Assembly: GCA_030998225.1 (NCBI GenBank)
Contig: JAPYXD010000701.1
Span: 7,920,501-7,984,500 of the forward strand
From: Diplolepis rosae
Taxonomy: Eukaryota > Arthropoda > Insecta > Hymenoptera > Diplolepididae
Reading direction: 5' to 3'
Length of the DNA: 64,000 bases
Shown: piece after piece, positions 10,871 to 22,800 of the stretch
Numbering within the stretch: the stretch's first letter is position 1
Layout: every line of letters begins with the position of its first letter
Notes under the pieces: generated by a model
What the model saw: the letters and a program-made list of their open reading frames with translations, nothing else
Told to the model about the DNA's origin: nothing
Databases searched by the model: none
Made by a program: the position numbers and the translations under genes

Positions 10871-13800
10871 TTACAGTTTAGCGTCTTTTCTGCATTTTCT
10901 CGATTTCTTTTTGCGAGAATCGTGAGCGGTATTGTATCGCTTTGCGATAAAGTGCGATCGCGTTATCAAGTAAAAGCTGGTGATCGATTTCGTGAATTCG
11001 TTACGATGTTCTGAACATCCGACCTTCGGAATTTCACAGCTATCGAGGCTATCCAAAATATGTAAAAATGTATCACGGTTGAGTTGCCCTCCAGCCAATA
11101 TATGTAGAATAATATTTTCCACATTATTCGTAAGTTGATACAAATCCTCTGATGGATACTGTAATCGTCCACGATTGAAGGAATCTATCATTTTAGATCG
11201 CTCTTCATCACTTGGTTTTCTTCGGGATTGGACATTTTCTATGCAGTCTACGCATCTTGTTAATTTTTTAGCTCTAAAGGCGACGTAGCCGGCCATGTAA
11301 TATTGCACAAAATCGGGTGAAAAACACAATCGTTCATCGTGCTCCTTCACTCTCTCTAAGAAGTTTGGGATTTCCTCTATGGCTGGATTATCTCCGAGTA
11401 TGACTCGATCCAAAATTTCGCACAATGTTTTTTGCTGTTTCTCTTTTTGCAAATCATTGAAGTTCAACATCGTGTTGAGGATGTCAACACCTTCAATGTT
11501 GCTTCCTTTTCTTGGTTTTATAAGGGAGTAAACACTCAAAAGGCGGAAAACTTGTGCAAAGATTCGAGAGTCAGGATGATCATTGGACCCACAAGCTTCC
11601 CGTACTAAGCCAAAGAACCTCTGAAAATTGGAATATAAATTATTTAAGAATGAAGAAAATCGGTATACATTTTTCTTTGATAATAGAACAGAAATTCATG
11701 TAAATGTATACTTTTTCATACCTCTAGGGCATCTTGATTTAATCTACTCGTCATTAGATAACTTAGATCGAATTTTTCTTTCAGAAAATGAAAAATTTCC
11801 AGAGTCGCTTTTAATGTAACTTTTAACCCCAGAAAAGTGCTATGACTCAAAAAGGGAGTCCGGTTTTTTTTAGCACCTTCTTCCCAGTCTCGAAGATATT
11901 GGAAGAACTCTGATATAGCCTATGGAAAAAAAAATTGTAATTTTTTTTTGTAGAAATCATTGAACGTTTGAGTTGCAGTTTTAATTAGCATAAAAAATTT
12001 TTCGATGGGGAATTGTACACCGCGGCTCACAATAAATCCATGAAAAAAAAATCATGAATAAATCAATGAAGAAGAAAAAGAATATTTACGATGAACTGGA
12101 ATGTTACGACTATGTAATAGATTGAGCCATCATTTAAAATCCTTCAATAAGTTTGTAGAATAACTTACCGTATATTGTTCCGAATTTTCTTTCAAAGCAT
12201 TCTGAGGAGATCGAGACATCATCGCTTCTATTAATTTAGTAACTCTTTCCATAAAAGTCCTCGTTCCTTTAGAATCTTTTAAATCGTTACAATAGTTACT
12301 GTAGAATTCCATGCCCCTATATACGGGTTCTGAAAAAAACTGAAATTTTTGTCATGTAAAGAAACTGAAATACCCGATATTACTCGTATATATCACTTCC
12401 AGAAATACGTACGTAAAATGCCATAGGAACATTCATTTTTTGATAGTATTTTGGATCTAAATGATCCTCAGTTAGTTTATATGCCACTTTCATGTTATAA
12501 AAGTGTTTATTCTCCACTTCCAGAAGAACCCTCCAGTGCTTCTTTCGAATCATACCATCAGGAGTCTGCAATAAAGTCACATTTTTAATACATACTTGAA
12601 AAATTCAATAATATATTTATATAAATGGTTAATGCGAAAAATTTACCCATGTATCTTCTCTCGACACGAGAAAATTTCGCAGGTTTTTAATTAAATGTGG
12701 AAAGTCGGACAGAAACCATAGTTTTTCGTCTTTTTCACAAGGATGATCGCAAGAAACATTATCCTGATTTATTCCAAACTGAGTCCACATTCCTCTGTTC
12801 CATTGCGCTCCATCGCTTATGACTGCGTCTACGTATAATCCACATGCGTGCAATAGATTAATACATTCTACCACTAGGTGGCTTAGAATTTTTCCCGTTG
12901 CACAGCCTTTGCTAAGAAAGCATGCCAGAGTTTGCACCCATTTCCCAGCGAACGGTTGATACATAAATACTAAAGCATGATCTCCTAGTTCCCGACTTTG
13001 TGGAACTGGAGTATGGGCACCAAGATCAGTGAATCCGTTAAAGCGAAAATTTTTTCTGTCGAATGATACTGTGGCACTCAATTGCATTTCGTCAAGTAAG
13101 AGAACTCCTGAAAAGGAAATCCGACGTGTCAAGAGAGATTTTTTTGCACGACAGTAAGAGAATCGCAAGAAAAACTACGGTCTGGGTGAAAAAAGTCTTA
13201 ATTGTTACTAAAAAAGGGAAACTCTTCATAATTACAAATAATGCTATAATAGTATATGATAATAATAATAATACAAATGATAATATATTTTATTACCTCT
13301 TCTTTCTAGTCCACTCATATCTGAAGATTTCTCTTTGAGACATTCAAAAACATTCAAGTCAAAACCGTACGAAGAATTCATTTTTTTCAAATAAGAATCC
13401 AAGGTTTGCAAAGTTGGAACGGATAATATTTTTCTATCCAAAATATGTTGGTATAAACTTTTGCTTTTAATTCGCATGAGAATACACTCGTACACCCAGC
13501 GTATATCGTAGCGTTTTCCACGCGGACTTTTTACTTTCGCTGCTTCAAAACAGGCTCGAACTGCTTCTTGCTGCTCAGGTGGTAATTCGCAAATTTTCTC
13601 TTCCATTTTCGCTTCATTCATTTGAGCGCACTTATTTTTCATGTGCATCATGCCTTCTCTGAGATTGCTAACCTGATTCAGAAATATTTAAGATTATTTC
13701 TGATTACAAAAAATAAAAATCTACATTTATATGAAATATAATATCATATCATCATATAAGCTTTATTTAAATTAAATATAATGAAAAGTTGCGTCTGCGC

Positions 13801-16800
13801 GTCCCAAGAAACTGGCGGGCATGGATTAGCGAAACTTGTGTGGACTATTTGACTGTCCATTCTGAATTTTGGGACAGAGACATTTCGATACTAAAAAATA
13901 TAAAATTTGGGTCTTCAAATAAGATATATTGAGCGTAATACAAACTTTTCTTTTCAAACGCTTCACTTTTTCTTTAAGCGGGCGTACTAGGTTCAGCTTT
14001 TTCTTCATTGATTCATTTTCTGATCGTTTCTTCTGATATTCTTTACGACTAATTATTTTCCGTCGTTGCAGGCGACATGGTATGCATAGTTCACTTCGTG
14101 ATTTTCCTTCAAAATATCCACAACATAGCTCCGACCTAAATTAATACATATAAAATTCAAACCTGCATTCATGTAAGTTACAGTGACTGACAAAAATTTT
14201 CATATTACTGAGCAACTAACCTTGTACTTCTATCAATTCCGGGACAAGGCTTTATGTCTCGTAAAAGTGCTAAGTTATACAAAACATCTTCAAAGGAACG
14301 GACATCTCTTATTCCTGGCAGCATCGTTTGCACTTCATGGAGGTAAACCTGCAAAAAATTTTAATTGTTCAGCTTCATTTGTCTGACGTTCTGGTTTCTG
14401 TATGCAAAAGCTCATGAATGATTGCATCATTATGATCAGTGAAACGTTCGTGATCACATTATTTATATACCTTTGCAGACATGTCCGTATCAATAAGCAA
14501 CTTCTTTGGACTGGAGCCCAATTTATTCCACTGACCTAATATAACTTTAGATCGGTTACATGAAAATAACGACCAAGAATCATGTAATCTTTTCTCAACG
14601 TCACGTTGCAACTTTTTGAATGAATATGCATTCGCCTTCTCTTCTTTCTGCAGAAATTAATATCAAGCATGAAAGATTCTAACACTTTAAACTTATTTAC
14701 ATTCTAAAAAATTTTAAAACACTTGAAAACCTTAAATTAAGCATTAGTTAAACTACTCCTTTGTAAAAAAATCATACACTTAGAGCATATGCTCCAAAAC
14801 AACTTGCCTTTTCTTTTAAAGTCTGCTCACGACAACGGGATTCACGTTCAACATAATTGTCTGATTTAAGACATGCATTCTGAAAGAAAGAAATATATTA
14901 AAAAATAAATATTAAAAGATACGTATATATATGTAATATAAGGATTAAGATAAGTAGCGCCATACGTCCAAAAGAACAGGATAGTGCATATCGTCATCCT
15001 CTACTAGGAGCACTGTAGAATCTTTGAGATTGTGGGCTCTAGCTGCAGAAGCTTGGAACGAATTTTCCGAGATAAAGACTGGATTCTGAAATGAATCAAT
15101 ATTTCGCATTTTACGTCGAATGATAACTATTAAGGTAGTACGATCACGAAAATTAGACCTCAGGCAAAAATAGATAATTTTGCTTTCAAGAATAGCAATA
15201 TTATTATTGAAGGGCTAATTTGAAAGAGAAAAGATTATTTTTCATGAAAAAAATTTGAAACACAAAAAAATAATGTTATTAATAAATTTTATTATTTCCC
15301 AAACTTATTTTCTTATCGCTTCGAGCCAAATTTTAAAAAATGATGCGATTCTAATAAATCACGGTTCATTTTTTTAAGAAAAAGATTCTCTACAACTTGA
15401 CCGTTTCCAATTTTTGAAAATGAATTCTTGAATGGCTGGAATTATAAAAAAAACAATTTTGCTGAACAAAATTTTTATAAACAAATTGCTGTATTTTGTA
15501 ATAATTAATTCAATTTCAAAAATAGAAAACGGTCAAGTTGTAGAAAATCTTTTTTATAAAAAAATGAACCGTGATTTATTAGAATCGCATCATTTTTAAA
15601 AATTTGGCTCGAAGCGATAAGAAAATAAGTTTGGGCAAAAATAAAATTTATTAATAACATTATTTTTTTGTGTTCAAACTTTTTTCTTAAAAGTAATCTT
15701 TTGTCTTTCAAATTAGCCCTTCAATAATAATATTGCTACTCTTGAAAGCAAAATTATCTATTTTTGCCTGAGGTCTAATTTTCGTGATCGTACTACCTTA
15801 AAAGTGGCCTATATTTATGTTATATAAAATTGAAATGTATGGCGCCATACCTCCGAAGAAAAAGTCTCATGCATATCATTATCCTCTACTAGAAACGCTG
15901 TGAAATTTTCGACACTGAGATCTTGAACATCAGAAGCGTAGAAAGAGTTTTCCGAAACGGTGATTGGATTCTGAAATCAAGCAATATTTCATATATTACA
16001 TCGAATGGTGATAATTAAAATAGGCTTTATATTTATGTAATTTAAAATTTAAATAAGTGGCGCCATACTTCCGAATGTAAAATCTCGTGCATGCTGTAAT
16101 CCTCTGTTGGAAGCATTGTGGAATCTTCAAGATTGAGCCCCGCAACATCAGAAGCGGTGTAAGAGCTTTCCAAGTTAAAGTTAACATACTGAAAAAATTA
16201 ATAGTTCACTTTTTATGTTGATATTGATAATGATTAAAAGAGGCCTAATAACTAAGGGTGGAAAGTTTATATTATACATTACCTTTGAAAAGAATGAAAA
16301 GTGATTATCGCTTTCCGTTACTGAATCTACAAGTGTCGGGCGATTCTCATGATCGAGGTTTCCAACATTCGCAGCGTTCAATATAGATGGTGCAAGTACC
16401 ACATTGGCTTCATCCCCACAATCAGGCATTCTCTTTTCACACGTTCCAATCTGCAATAAATTTCAAAGTGTAAATGCTATTGGGTACAATGTTTCTATAT
16501 AAGTAAAAATATATAACCTTTCTAGGAATAGCATTTGGTTTCAGTCTCATTCTCCCTTTTTTTATACGATTAATTGTCCCATCTGGCATTTTAGTTTCAA
16601 AATGCGAGTCAATATCTTCTTCGCAAAAATGTGCTTCGCATATACAATCTAATTTGTTCAAGGATTGCGAAATGGCATCTTCCCATATATTTCTGACCCT
16701 TTCATCCTGTAATAATAATACTTTTTTATTAAAAATTCTCAAGTAAAAACTTTCCCACGCAATTTTACGAGATTTAAAAAATGGGCATTCATTATAAATT

Positions 16801-17720
16801 CTTTAATTTCCCAAACATTATTTATTTCATTTACTTCTCTGATAAGTAAAATCGAATAGTATAGTATCGGAAAGAAATTTGTTCAAAGACCATAAGGATT
16901 GTCATATATTTTTCTCCCGTAAAATATACTAAACAAGAGATGGTTCCTTTTTTTATATAGTTATAATGTCTTTAAGGTAGTTGTTGCGCCAAGAATCAGT
17001 CTCTGGAAAAAGAAGTTTTTCTATGATTTCAAGACGTAATTATATCATCAGCTGTGTCATATGTAAGGAAAGACACTCTTTTTAATAAAAAAATTTAAAA
17101 ATTATGAAAAATAATATTTTAATAATGTTTTTTGTAGTAGGATATTTCCTTATTATCGCTCCATACCAAATTTTCAAAAATGGTGCGATTCTGATAAATC
17201 ATGAATCTTTTTTCTAGGAAAAGGATTCTCTACAACTTTACCGTTTCCGATTTTTGAAAATGAATCAATTATTATCAAATTCAGCAATTTGAAAATGATT
17301 CATGATTTATCAGAATCGCACCATTTTTGAAAATTTGGTATGGAGCGATAATAAGGAAATATCCTATTACAAAAAACATTATTAAAATATTATTTTTTAT
17401 AATTTAAAAATTTTTTTTATTAAAAAGAGTGTCTTTCCTTACATATGACACGGCTGATGATATAATTACCAGTCTTGAAATCATAGAAAAACTTCTTTTT
17501 CCAGAGACACTATTATATATCATTCTTTCCCTACCTGTGGTACATTAAAAAAACTTCGACAGAGAATATTTTCTTTATTGCCTTTGTACCGTTTGAAACT
17601 GCATAATGCGCATCTCCGATGCACACTCGTTTTCTTTGTACTAATCTGAAAAAAGTATTACATACATTATAATTATATATCATTCAAAATTAACGAAAGA
17701 TAAATAGAAGTACTTACCAT
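10871..17720 (-). CDS. P-element-type transposase, 17 exons, 1166 aa, apparently intact
   Basis: Cut-and-paste transposase that binds element ends and cleaves DNA in the nucleus. Exons by sequence: 17718-17720 (ATG only), 17535-17645, 16518-16706, 16283-16450, 16069-16188, 15851-15970, 14966-15085, 14808-14879, 14471-14647, 14221-14348, 13946-14135, 13297-13672, 12647-13107, 12409-12565, 12169-12329, 11722-11919, 10871-11620. They total 3501 bases with consistent phases. A THAP C2CH zinc finger spans about residues 11-98 (C13, C16, C61, H64; W46). A Cys-rich and basic coiled-coil stretch is at about 403-466. The RNase H-like core has LLLDEMQL (D597), VISDGAQW (D690), FLSDFPHLIKN (D726) and RLNQDALERFFG (E917), as in the P/THAP9 family. 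The exon after residue 277 uses a GC donor. Exons 5-7 are tandem duplicates. It is longer than Drosophila P transposase (751 aa). The start is inferred from the splice signal CGAAATG|GTAAGT. Confidence 0.88.
14966..16188 (-). repeat. Tandemly triplicated 120-bp exon in the P transposase
   Basis: Exons 16069-16188, 15851-15970 and 14966-15085 are each exactly 120 bases (40 codons, phase 0). They share the pattern S-S/F-Y/Q-x-A-S...L-x-D/E-x-S/F-T followed by E-D-x-D/S-M-H. Their donors all read GTATGGCG with surrounding similarity. This points to two rounds of exon duplication. The encoded stretch is acidic and lies between the THAP finger and the coiled-coil part. Its function is unknown. Confidence 0.85.
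15134..15797. mobile_element. 664-bp foldback MITE with TTAA flanks
   Basis: A long palindrome starting GGTAGTACGATCACGAAAAT and ending with its complement, flanked by TTAA on both sides (15130-15133 and 15798-15801). TTAA duplication is the signature of piggyBac-type insertion, but the terminal bases are not the classical piggyBac CCC, so the autonomous partner is unknown. It sits in the P transposase intron between exons 6 and 7. It has no coding capacity. A single arm of the same family is at 3925-4067. Confidence 0.88.
16999..17518. mobile_element. 520-bp foldback MITE in P transposase intron 2
   Basis: The outer arms (GTCTCTGGAAAAAGAAGTTT and its complement) pair over about 80 bases at the ends and again through the centre. 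The central part (TTCTCTACAACTTTACCGTT, TTTTTGAAAATGAAT) is nearly the same as the centre of the TTAA-flanked MITE at 15134. At 16972 the bases TTAAGGTAGT precede the left arm and equal the terminus of that other MITE. The matching right terminus is not visible, so the true right border is uncertain. Confidence 0.8.
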
Positions 17721-17914
17721 TTCGATATTGCACTAAAATAAATATACGGTACACCGGTACACTGCGCTGCTAACGCGAGGAGATTGGACGGCGTAATATA
17801 ATTTTTAAAGTTTATAATAAATAATTTGCACAATAATTTAATATATATTATTTAATTATTATTCGTTTGAGGTTAATTATTCTATTTTCGCGACAGCGGC
17901 CAACATGGACGGCA

Positions 17915-17976
17915 TGGACCATTTGTTCATACTAGCGCCACGCACGGGAAGTTCGGGCAAATACTTCCCGAAAAAA
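17915..17976 (-). repeat. P element subterminal inverted repeat, right copy
   Basis: Complement of 8652-8713 with one difference, 62 bases. It lies just upstream of the transposase gene, within its probable promoter region. Confidence 0.9.
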
Positions 17977-18002
17977 CGTACTCGTTTTTCGTGAAGTTGA
18001 TG

Positions 18003-18038
18003 TACATTACTTTGGTCTCCTTATGTCTATTCTCCATG
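18003..18038 (-). repeat. P element right terminal inverted repeat
   Basis: 36-base perfect complement of the left terminal repeat. Confidence 0.95.
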
Positions 18039-18046
18039 GTTTGTAC
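18039..18046. repeat. 8-bp target-site duplication, right copy
   Basis: GTTTGTAC, identical to the octamer at 8592-8599. Confidence 0.95.
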
Positions 18047-19861
18047 TATCAATATACATTTTTTATACTTACCATAGAGACTTACGACAACGATTTTAGA
18101 TAAGCGACCTGTAGTTTTTACAGTAAATATGTAATATCTGATAAGGATATGACATTAAATTTTTATTTACATTTTTATAAATAGGAAAACAAAATATTGG
18201 CTTAACCTGAAATTAATGTTTTTTTACGATACCGAGCTTCACATGCAATGGTAAGATTTCTTAGGATCAACCAGTGGTTTTTGAGCAAAGTTCATTTTTC
18301 CTAGTTCTAACGCCTTTCGGTGTAGCCAAACTTTAAAATTATAATGTTGCTGTCCCAAGTGCATAGAAAGCAACAATGTTTTATATAGCCAGATTACAAT
18401 CACGTGTGCAGCGACGTCGCAGCGGCTGTGTATTTACAACCTGCCCGTAAGTCCGGCGCTATGGTTGGAGCTGTGAATACTGTAAACTCTGTAAATATTG
18501 TAAATATTGCGAATATTGTAGACTTTAATGCCAGATTGGGATTCAGCACGGAAAAATATTCTGGAAATGATATATCTCATTCCATGAACACATAGGTCAT
18601 ATTTTGTTACCCATATACAAAATGAAATACTGATTTAAAATTTTTGAAATTAAAGTAAAGGCACAAAGAGAGGTCAAAGAAATATTTATAAATACGAAAA
18701 ACAATTTGTTTCAAAAAATAAATATTTTTTAAATTAGGGTTTGTTAATACTTTTAAACATGCGCACAATCTGTAAAAAATATTTAAATTAATACGTCCAG
18801 AAATTTAATTAAATGACTAGTAACTGATGAAATGAATAACTGGAATGGTAGTATACTTTTTTTTTAAATTTTAAGCCAAGATCAGTTGTTTCGACAATAG
18901 TGAAATCTATATCCTGCCCGTTTAAAATTTATAAAAATAAATAAATTAAAAATTTATAAGTAAACATATCTTATATATTACCAACTATTCTTAAAGCATC
19001 TAATATTTTTAAAAATTCAAACGTTTTGGAAAAAAGTTTCAGCCAAAAATTATTTCTTCTGATAAAATAACACTTTTTTGTTTGATAAAATTTTATTTGA
19101 CAAATAATATCTGAAATAAGCCATTCATATACATATTTTTTATAAATGATCATATTCCTGTGTCTAAAATAACTATTATTACATAAAATGCCTTCTTGAA
19201 AATATGATGAAATACAGCAAGACGTTTCCTATTGTATATTATTTCATATCTACATATTAAACTTTCAGAAAACCATTTTTTGTGTACAAAAAAAGTTATC
19301 ACACAATTTGATTCAATACTAATAGAAGTTACTGAAAAACTTGTGTTTAATACATAATACCTAATTATAATATTTTCAATTCAATTTGAATTTCAAAATT
19401 TGACCAGGAATTGTCCCCTTTGGGTATGATTTCTGGATGATTGTCCCACAAAAGCCTATTCTTCATTTTATGAACATTTGCAATATATATACTATTATTA
19501 TTTCCAGGATTATTTTGTATATATATTTATCATCATTGCTATTGTCTTTATTTTTATTTATGTGTTCATTATTATTTTTATGATCACTACTTTTATTGGT
19601 CTGTTTGTTTATATTTTTATTTGTTTTTTTATTATTTTTGCTGTCGTTATTACTATTATTATTAATTATTTTTATAATGTCTCCTATATTACTACATTTT
19701 ATTTTGAATATCGAATGTGATAGTAGACTTTATCTCTGTAATCGTCTTAGCAATTTTTTGAAATTTAAAACTAGCTTATTGAATATGTTTCGAGTTTTCG
19801 AGATGAGAAATTTGTAAAATTTTTGTTTTTGTTTTTGTTTTGCTTAGGTGAGTTCAAATAT
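18047..19861. other. AT-rich intergenic between P element and gypsy element
   Basis: No gene seen. Around 18480-18530 there is a short imperfect repeat of AATATTGTA. Around 19480-19720 there is low-complexity Tyr/Phe/Ile-coding sequence that merely reflects TAT/TTT/ATT richness. No LTR matching the gypsy 5' LTR was found here. Confidence 0.5.
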
Positions 19862-22800
19862 ATCGTAAAAAGGCATGCTTAACTCTATTGACATGCACAA
19901 TTTTTCTGACTCCTGGAGTCATTTGCAATTCAATGTTTAATTCATCGATTACTTTAGAAATTTTAAAAGGTCCTAGATAGTGATCTTCGAATTTATTATC
20001 TCTAGCATCATTTAAGACATAAACGTATTGATTTATTTCGAAAACTCATTCATTAATTTTTCTATCATAGTACTTTTTGCAGCGTCTTTTAGCAGCCTCC
20101 AAACGAACAAAAGCAAGTGACTCGGTTTCTACTATTCTATTTAGAATTTCATCCACAAAATCTACATATGTTCTAGGTACCTCCTCGTCTGCAAATTCTG
20201 TAGGAAATCGAACCTTCCTTCCGAAAACTATTTCGTGAGGAGTCATGCCGGTTGATTCGTGCACCGAAGTATTAAAAGAAAAAAGTGCGTACGGAAGCCA
20301 TTGGTCCCAGTTACTTCGCTCGCAATAATTACGTAAGTATTCTACGAAAGTGTGGTGACTTCGTTCTAAAGCTCCTAGTGATTGAGGATGATACGCACTA
20401 GAACGATACTGACGAATTTTAAATAATGTCGCAAAACTATTCATAATTTGACTCATAAATTGTGAACCTTCATCGGTTTGTATGGCTTCCGGACATCCAA
20501 AAATACAAATAAGATTTTCTGCAAGGGCTACAGCAATATGAGGAGCATCAATTTTTTAGATAAGGAAACGCGCCCGAAAACTTGCTTAAACAGTCTTGCC
20601 AGGTGAGCATATACAGGTTTCCTGATTCTGTGAGAGGTAAAGGACCCACTAAATCGATCTGTACCTTTTCGAAAGACCGACTAGGTGTATCAGTAATACG
20701 CATCGGCATTTTTGTTTTGATTCTAGTTAATTTTCTTTTTTGACATGTTTCGCATGTTTTTACGTATTCTCTAATTTCGTTTCGCATGCCTTTCCAATAA
20801 AATTTTTCTCGCACTCTAGCTAAAGTTTTGGTTTCGCCTTTATGTCCCCCTACCGTCGAATCATGAGATTCTCTTATGATTTGTAAACGTTGTTCCCCTG
20901 AAGGGATTTGTATTTCGCCTGTACATACTGTAATTTTAAAATCCCCTTTTCCAAAATGTGTTCTAAAAATTCGCTCTATTATGGACCACGACATTTTATC
21001 GAAACCATTTCCCTCTCGTGATGTACTAATTGACTTAATGCTGGCTGCTTCCATAGCTTCCCTTAATATATTAACAGCCTTTTCAATATTTTTTGCAAAT
21101 ACTTTCGCGTCAAAAGTTTTTTTGATAAATAAATTGTAAACAAAATGTTTTTCATGCATTGTAGATGAAACATAACCTAATTCAGCGTTTATTTCTTTCA
21201 GGTCGGAGATCTTAATAATGGAATTGTCGCTGAGCTCTCTTCCTACGGGGGTGGTTAGAACTCCGTCACACGAGGAGAAATTAATAATATTGTCGTCTCT
21301 CATCCATAATTTATCGTTACTTAGCTGGAACAATGGTGTAAGTATCTGATTGCCCTGTTTTCCTTCTGTAATTAATACTGGTGTTGCTTCTGCTAATGCG
21401 CTTGTATCCAACCCCATTTGTTCGAAACATTCACTAGAATCACATGCATTCATCAAAACATTTCCCCAAACTCCAATTAAATCACTCATTTCATTCTCGC
21501 TCAATTCATTTTCATCGTCATTATTGACGTGGTAATCATCAATTTTATTTCCTTCGTTATCCTTGAATCCGTCACAACTCTTCAGCTTTCTCGAGTGTCC
21601 TGCAGAAACACTGTTACACCCCTCGGCAGGAGGATTGGTACTTTCCTTCAGTAACCAATCCTCGGAGGAAACGACCCCTCCTTTAGGGCATCTTTCCCCC
21701 TTCTTATAAGGGATGACCCCGCGTGTCGACAACCCGTCACCCAGTGAGGCCATCTCGCACCGGCAATCCTTCCCTCGGGAGTGCAACCCCGCGTGTCGAC
21801 AACCCTTCACCCAGTGAAGGCATCTCGCACCGGCAGCTCCCTCCCCTGGAGCAACCCCGCGTGATGACAGTCCTTCACCCAGTGAAGGCACCTCAATCAC
21901 CGGCTGTTCTCCATTCCCAGAGGAGAAGCGATTCTTTCCTCCTCCTCTGATAGCCCACGAGCTGCTAGCTCTTCTTTTCCTATTAATTCTCGCATTTTTC
22001 CCTTCTTTATCGCCAGGCCATAGCCGACACTGATGGTAGATGCCATTCGTTCCACTCTTACAACCCTTGCCTAACTTCGACTCTCGATCGTTGAGTTGAA
22101 TGACCTTGGGTGTGACGCAAGAGCATGACCCGAAATTCACATCGCCACATTTGTCTGACTCGACCTGATAGGGTAACTTTTGATCAGAAATGGGCTGGGG
22201 TGATAAGCTTGGAGTTTGACATTCATCCTCACTACTGAGGATTTTCTCATTTTCAATTAATTCGTTAACCAACCTGTTCTCATTCATCCCATTATTTGTA
22301 TCAAAGTCTCCACAATTTTCATCATTCGAGCATTTATTTACACTTACAACCACACTATCAAAATCTTCATTCTTTCTCGCAGTAGTACTAAAAACTCTCT
22401 ATGGGATACTCATGATAAAGAACATTGCTTCCATTGAAACAAACACTTTCAGAATTTTCCATAGTTTTGTTTTCATTATTCACTCCCCCTGATCCCATTT
22501 TATTTTTAGAATCATTTAACTCTATAGGATTACGAGACAGCGCATCCGCATTAGCATTCACCTTACCTGGTTTAAATGTAATTTTATAATCGTATTCTTG
22601 CAATTGTATTTTCCAGCGAGCTAAGCGAGAACCCATTGTGGGATCTTTTAATTGGTCTAGCCAGATTAGAGAACGATGATCTGTAATTAAAGAAAACTTT
22701 TGCCCGTACACGTAAGGTCTGAAATGTTTTACTGCAAATATAATCGCTAGGAGTTCCTTTTCTGTGGTATTATAATTTATTTCCGCTTGGCTAAGTGTAC

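Larger units (their letters stand above)
8600..18038 (-). mobile_element. Complete P-type DNA transposon (9439 bp)
   Basis: Bounded by 36-bp perfect inverted repeats at 8600-8635 and 18003-18038, beginning CATGGAGAATAGACATAAGG. That resembles the Drosophila P terminus, which starts CATGATGAAATAACATAAGG. The octamer GTTTGTAC is duplicated exactly on both sides. A 62-bp subterminal inverted repeat lies inside each end. The minus strand encodes a THAP-domain P-family transposase (10871-17720). The element is much larger than the 2.9-kb Drosophila P because the gene has 16 introns, three foldback MITEs are nested in it, and about 2.2 kb lies beyond the stop codon. Intact ends, a perfect duplication and an open transposase frame suggest recent insertion. 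Confidence 0.93.

Noticed and set aside
14966..16188. CRISPR-like or satellite array suggested by the regular exon repeats
   Set aside because: The repeats are three exons with splice signals and unrelated inserts between them, not a direct-repeat/spacer array.
18480..18560. Possible homology between the AATATTG-rich stretch here and 31990-32050 (inverted)
   Set aside because: The similarity is confined to short AATATTGTA-type repeats and stops at their edges, so shared simple sequence is the better explanation.
19478..19817. Open frames coding Tyr/Phe/Ile-rich protein
   Set aside because: Composition is what TAT/TTT/ATT-rich DNA gives by chance. Two frames are open at once and no domain is present.
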